A program made the translations under genes and the position numbers. A model generated the notes under the pieces. The model ran no database searches. It saw only the letters and a list, made by a program, of their open reading frames with translations, and was not told the origin of the DNA. 64,000 bases of DNA. Origin: Magnolia sinica. Its lineage: Eukaryota > Streptophyta > Magnoliopsida > Magnoliales > Magnoliaceae. The stretch covers positions 16,376,032 to 16,440,031 of the forward strand of contig NC_080582.1 of the NCBI RefSeq assembly GCF_029962835.1, given 5' to 3'. Shown here piece after piece: positions 58,536 through 64,000 of the stretch. How positions within the stretch are numbered: the first letter of the stretch is position 1; every line of letters begins with the position of its first letter.

Positions 58536-60628
58536 ACAGAGTATTGTTATTTTTAAAAGTTTTTTTTATTTGTTTGTCTTTATTATTTTTTCTATGAGAT
58601 ATAGTCCAATCATGTTGGGCTAAACCTCTTAGCTAGGGCTAAGAGGTGAAGCTTGTAGTTTGATGGGAGAAACTTTGCTTGTGCCTATTGTTTAGATGGA
58701 CTGATGTTGATTTTTGTTCAAATTAAAAGGAATACTTTCAGTTATTTTTAATGGTTTGTTGTGACTGAAATTACAATAGATCTGCGATGGTTTTGAGTAT
58801 TTCTTTCTCCTTTTGATGTTTATGACGTCAGGAAGCCTTGTTGTTCACCATAGTCTCCTGGGCATGGTTGGATGGCGGTATCCTTCCTAACTTTCATGCA
58901 TTGTTGATTGGTTGGTAATTAGTTTAATTCTATTGTTTGCTCTGTCTCCTGGGCATGGTTTGATGATGGAATCCATTCTATTTCATATACCTTTCATCTC
59001 TTTAAAATTATAACAGAAGAAGTTCAGTTTAATTTCCATGATTTTTGGAACAGGCATAAGATCTCTCTGATCTCTATAAGTGGATCCTCTGAATCCCTAG
59101 TTTTCTTCCTCTGAATTCCTTAAGTTTTAGATAATTATTCCACAATTATTCCTTAAATTCTACTTGGTTTAGATCACAACTTAGTCTAGTTCTAGTTGTA
59201 CTTGGTTTCCGATAACGTACAAGCATCAGTCCCTTGAGATTCGACCTCGGTCTTACCGAGTTTATTACTACATCACAACCCTATACTTGGAGAGTGAACA
59301 AGTTTTTGGCGCCGTTGCTGGGGATTGACGGCTACGTTTTTCTGAAATTAATTAGTTTTAGAATTAGGTTAAGATTAGGATTTTACTGACTTTAGGTTAA
59401 AGGTTTTTATTTTATTTTTAAAAACTAACCTATTTTCCTGTCTTGTGGGATCCTGAAATAACTTCTAAATTGGTAATCCCTTTCTAATTCCTCTACTTTT
59501 TCTATCTTTAGAATTATTGTTTGAGTTTTAGAAATTTTCTTATTCTAAGCTTTCTTTTAATTTTAGAAATTTTCTATTTTCTAGTATTTTTCTATTTTTA
59601 GGAACTAGTTTATTTTTAGAAACTTTCTTCTTTTGCTTCTAGAAACTAGGTGAACTATTTCCCTCTTTAGAGATTCTTTCTAATTTTAGAAACTAACTCA
59701 TCTTTCCTTCATTTTTAGAAACTCTCTAATTCTGGTACTTTCCTTTTTAGAAACTAACTTTCTTATTGTGTAGGCTTTTAAGGTAGAAATTTCTCATTCG
59801 GTAAGCTTTCTCTCTACTTTCTATTTTTCAGTTCTATTTTAGTAATTTACTTGCTAGTTTAGACTTTTCTTCTTTTAAAAACTAACTTGTTTGTTTTCTT
59901 TTTGCAGGTCTTTAACTTAGGAACTTCAAGTTGGTAATTTCTTTCCAACTCTCTCTTTCTTTATAGATTTTCTTTTCATTCGAATTTGATTGAGGGCTGC
60001 GAGTGTTTCATGCCCAAGTGGGCCCGTGACAACACTCGACATCTCTTGACTGAAGGAGGATTGGTTGAGGGGTTGACTATCCATCGCAGGACTAGACACC
60101 ACTCGAAATCCCCTTAGTTAATTGAAGTTATGGCTGAAGACCAACCTCCTCTACTTCCACCCAGGGTGGAGGATACCCAAGATGAGAATGAGGTATATCA
60201 GGCACCCCCGCCTCGTACTTTATGAGATTATCTACAACTGGCGGGAGTGAGTACGCCCTCATGCATAATTTTTCCTTAAAACACAGGACAAATGGACATC
60301 AAGCCAGGAGTTATCCAACTCCTTCCCAAATTTCATGGGCTTGAATCAGAAAGTCCATATTTATATTTGAAAGAGTTCGATGAGATTATAGCTACATTAT
60401 ATTTTCCTAATGTATCTGAGGATACAATCAGGCTGAAACTCTTTCCTTTTTTCCTTAAAAGAGAAGGCTAAGACGTGGTTACATTCACTGTGTCCTAAAT
60501 CCATTGGCACATGGAACGACATGCAGAGGGAATTCATAAAAAAATTCTTCCCACATCATAAAACGATTACCCTCAGAAAAGCAATCATGAACTTTGCCCA
60601 AAAGGAAGATGAAATATTCTTCCAACAG
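56868..60628 (+). mobile_element. Athila-type element 2: 5' LTR, leader and start of gag (fossil)
   Basis: The LTR spans 56,868-59,300 (2,433 bp, TG to CA), followed by the junction 'ttggcgccgttgctgggga', a leader to about 59,990 and a gag start to 60,628, where an inverted Athila piece begins. Gag is broken in several places. Open frames inside the LTR (57,400-58,300) are not genes. The LTR holds a GA microsatellite at about 58,494-58,530. It lies inside the 5' LTR of element 1 and so is younger than it. Confidence 0.85.
58494..58530. repeat. (GA)n microsatellite
   Basis: Uninterrupted GA run of about 18 units within the LTR of Athila element 2. Confidence 0.92.
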
Positions 60629-62916
60629 GAAACAAGTTAGTTTGGAACTCAAATAAAAAAAACTAAGGTTAGTAAAATCCTAATCTTAAACTAATCCTAA
60701 AACCAATTAATTTCAGAGAATCGTAACCGTCAGTCCTCGGCAACGGTGTCAAAAACTTATTCACTCCCCAAGTATAGGGTTGTGATGTAGTAATAAACTC
60801 GGTAAGACCGAGGTCGAATCCACAGGGACTGAAACTAGGTAAAAATAGAACTAGCCTAAGATGCAATCAAAATCAAATGTAAATTGATGAATAATGGTGA
60901 GAGATTAATGTAAAACTTAAGAAATTCAGAGGAATGAAACTAGAGATTCAGAGGATCCACTTGTAGCGATCAGGGAGATATTATGCCTGCTTCAAAAATC
61001 ATGGAATTAAAACTGAACTTACTTGATCTGGTTTTCAAGAGATGGAAGGTATATGAATTAGAATGGATTCCATCATCTAACCATGCCCAGGAGACAAAGC
61101 AAACAACATAATTAAACTAATTACCAACCAATCAACAGTGCATGAAAGTTAGGAATGGTACCATCATCCAACCATGCCCAGGAGACGATGGTGAACAACA
61201 GGGCTTCCTGACGTCATAAACATCAAAAAGAACATAGAAACATGCTCAAAGCCATTGCAGACCTATTGTAATTTTAGTCACAACAGACCATTAAAAACTG
61301 AAAACATTCCCTCACAATCAACCCAATACCAAATCCATTCAGTTTAAACTAGAATTGAAGGCATAAAATTCTTCCCATCATGCTACAAGCTTCACCCCTT
61401 AGCCCTAGCTAAGGGGTTTAGCCACACATGAATGGGCTAAAATAAACAAATAAACAAAAGAAAAGGAAGAAAATCAATAAAAGGAAAAGAAAAAGGAAAC
61501 AAAAGAATTTCCCTGTTTTCTCCTTCAATCATCCAAGCCTTCTCCTGAGATCACGTGCATCCTCCCTAGCCATTGGAAAACTCCAAGCCGTGCTCACGTC
61601 CTCAGCCTTCTCTGCTCCTGTCCCAAGCCTTTTTTCTTTCCAGCCACCGCCCCCCTTTGCTTCACGTTTTCCGTCTCCTTATAGCACTAGAGGAGTCAGT
61701 GGAGAGAGCATCCCCCTTCACTTTCGCCGCTGGAGCCGGTTTTTACGCACACCCATCTGCGAAACCGGAAGCTGCTGCATTAGGCCGTTCTGATGGCAGC
61801 GTCTCAACACCTTCCTTCTTCGCTTTCTTTCCAAAAGGACAAGATCCTCTGGGATGTTTTTGAACGAACTACATGATGGACGGTCTAGATCGTCCATCCG
61901 ATCACCGTTGAGATCACGTAACGGCCCGCAAAAATCGGGCAGCGTCTGGCGCTAAAACAGGGCCTGCGAAAGGCTCTTGCTGTGACGTTGGTGGGGCTCA
62001 ATACTGACAGCGATGGAGAAATCCACGCCGTCCATTAGATTCACGACGAAAATCCGTTCGGGAATGGCGAGATTGGATTGATATCGATGGGGTACACAAG
62101 ATCTTCTACTCCACCGTCCATCCTGTGTTTAACGGCTGGAATCATGAAGATGCTTGTATAGTGGCAAAAAGACACCTAGGCGTTGGTCTTGGCCATCTTA
62201 TAAGGCATGTGAACGGACTGGATCATCGAAATTAAAAGCGAGTGGGGCCCACAGAGATCGTCCGTCGAAACAGCGTTGGACGCTGTTTCTTTTAAAAAAA
62301 CGGACTTCGGGTCAGTCCGTGGTTTGACCGAACTCTCCGTCCGGTGCACTTCTCGTGCACATGTACCCTATGTACATGCAATGTACGTATGGGTTCATCG
62401 TGATTTTCGTGAGAAATCCGTTCCATCCATCCATTCTGTCATATCATTTAGACCGTCTAGACCAATTTTGAAGCATATCCAGATATCAGGCGGGCCCCAC
62501 ATAATGATTAAAGGGGCTAATCTGTCCGTTGGGCTACTTCTAGAGGGATCCAATGGCTGAAATTTGACGTGTATGGTTAGTTTTTGGTCCTTGAGTCATG
62601 TATAAAGTTTCAAGCTAAACGGATGGTGGGAACCCTGTGATCTTGCATTCTGGACCAATTTCGGGCCACTTGAGCTTCAGTTTCTCGATTTTCGCGGATC
62701 CCTGGCGTGTAGTTCCGTCGATCTTGGTCCCCTGGAGTCTGTCCCTTGCCTTGGTGCATTCTGAACATTAAATCTGTGCTTTTAGCATCCCGATCCAGTC
62801 TCAGCTCGAAATTCCACCTTGCAACACAAACATGATTAAAATAGGCTATTCAATGGTACCATGTTCATAAATCTAGGCAATAACTGGGTCTGATATGTAA
62901 TATTTGACCCTCAACA
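60629..62916 (-). mobile_element. Inverted Athila piece: leader plus LTR
   Basis: A minus-strand leader end and primer-binding junction (60,629-60,757) followed by a full-length LTR (60,758-62,916, about 2.16 kb). It separates a plus-strand gag start from a plus-strand integrase, so it is either a truncated third element inserted there or an inverted segment. Open stretches within it (61,573-61,863, 62,276-62,560) are LTR sequence. Confidence 0.8.
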
Positions 62917-63926
62917 AGGACACTAATGAGTTTTGCAAGGCTTGTGAGCGTTGTCAGAAATTGGGAGCTTTGTCCCATCAAAATATGATGCCTTTGAATC
63001 TCATTCTTATCATAGAAGCATTTGACTGCTGGGGCATTGATTTCATGGGACCATTCTCCTAGTCATTTGAAAATTTGTATATTTTGCTCGCCGTAGATTA
63101 TGTCACTAAATGGGTCGAAGCAATTCCGTGCCGAAATGATGACCATCGCACGGTCATTAAATTCTTAAAAAAGAACATCCTTTCGTGATTCGGGACGTCT
63201 CGAGCCATTATTAGTGTTGGGGGCTCATACTTTTGTAATAGACCATTCGAGAGCTTAATGAAGAAATACGGTATCTCTCATAAGGTGAGCACCCCATACC
63301 ATCCACAGACAAGTGGACAAGCTGAGATTTCCAATAGGGAGATCAAACATATCTTGGAGAAAATGCTTAACCCTGATCGTAAGGATTGGTCAATCCGATT
63401 GACCGATGCCTTATGGGCATACCGTACTGCTTTTAAAACCCCTATTGGAATGTCTCCCTTTAGACTTGTCTATGGGAAAGCTTGTCACTTGCCTGTGGAG
63501 TTAGAACATAAAGCGTACTGGGCGATCAAAAATCTGAATTTCAATCTGGACAACACTGGCTCGCTACGTAAACTTCAATTAAATGAACTTGAAGAAATCC
63601 GGAACGATGCGTATGAGAACTCGAGAATTTACAAAGACAGAATGAAGGCGTTTCATGACCAACGTATTTTACAAAAATCATTCACACCTGGTCAGAAAGT
63701 CCTTTTGTATAATTCTCGATTACATCTCTTTCCAGGTAAGCTTCGATCTCGTTGGACCGGCCCTTACATTGTGGTTACTGTTTTTCCTCATGGGGCCGTT
63801 GAGATAAGAGATCACGACAATGGCAAGGAGTTTAAAGTCAATGGACATCGATTGAAACCATTTGTCGAGAAATTTGATTCAGAGGACATGTCCATGCCCC
63901 TGACTGCTCCTGTTTACCAGGATTGA
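62917..63926 (+). mobile_element. Athila integrase end (fossil)
   Basis: Plus-strand pol end homologous to 49,830-50,850 of element 1, from the integrase zinc-binding part to the C-terminal end at 63,926. It begins directly at the end of the inverted LTR. The gag C-terminus, protease, RT and RNase H that should precede it are not in the window. It is broken in a few places, with a long open stretch from 63,258 on. It is probably the far part of element 2. Confidence 0.82.
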
Positions 63927-64000
63927 TCTCCTAGTCTGATGGAGGTATAGGTAGGTTTATCGCTTTCATAGGACTAGGGTAGTTGCTTTATTTGTCTGGC
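63927..64000 (+). other. Sequence downstream of Athila pol, to window end
   Basis: Matches, in reverse, 49,755-49,829 of element 1. The 3' LTR expected beyond lies outside the window. Confidence 0.75.

Noticed and set aside
61573-61863. 96-codon Ser/Pro-rich frame
   Set aside because: Lies within an Athila LTR and corresponds to non-coding sequence in the related LTRs.

Overview
The window is nuclear DNA of a flowering plant. It holds NB-LRR (NLR) disease-resistance genes, L1-type LINEs, Athila-type Ty3/gypsy fossils and MULE and hAT elements. Many short GC-rich inverted-repeat elements of the 'gtgggccccaccatgatg' type resemble repeats I associate with magnoliid genomes (Magnolia, Liriodendron and Lauraceae relatives). 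The lineage is therefore inferred, with modest confidence. I found no tRNA, rRNA or CRISPR, and no credible intact single-copy gene except one NLR.

Region 1 (1-28,960) is a long inverted repeat. Arm 1 (1-9,163, possibly continuing left of the window) and arm 2 (19,392-28,960, reverse-complemented) are about 97-99% alike by eye in their flanks. Each arm holds one broken full-length NLR (A at 2,300-5,129 minus; C at 23,798-26,647 plus) and one 5'-end NLR relic (8,061-8,282 minus; 20,272-20,493 plus), plus matching MITEs. The 10.2-kb spacer holds the only open NLR, B (10,491-13,211 minus, 906 aa), a solo LTR, a MULE-type MITE with 9-bp target duplication, and an old gypsy fossil.

Region 2 (28,961-40,008) holds a broken fragment of a kanadaptin-like gene, a possible DNA element carrying a scrap of another gene, LINE pieces, a second LTR-like repeat, a perfect 3 x 39-bp tandem repeat, and a fourth, badly decayed NLR (D, 34,744-37,829 plus). 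Its 3' flank is homologous to the flanks of A and C.

Region 3 (40,009-64,000) is a stack of nested insertions. An L1-type LINE lies in the NLR-D flank. A 1.48-kb hAT element with perfect 8-bp target duplication sits inside the LINE and carries a captured piece of an LRR receptor-kinase gene. An Athila-type element abuts the LINE, with a solo-LTR-like insertion inside one of its LTRs. A second Athila-type element interrupts the other LTR, and an inverted Athila leader plus LTR splits that second element.

All NLR copies belong to one RPS2/At4g27220-like clade with an unusual architecture: no N-terminal coiled-coil domain before the P-loop, and a nucleotide-binding region that runs from RNBS-B directly into the winged-helix (ARC2) part, so ARC1 and the GLPL motif are absent. 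Because this is shared by intact and broken copies, it predates the local duplications and is the best candidate here for an undescribed NLR form.
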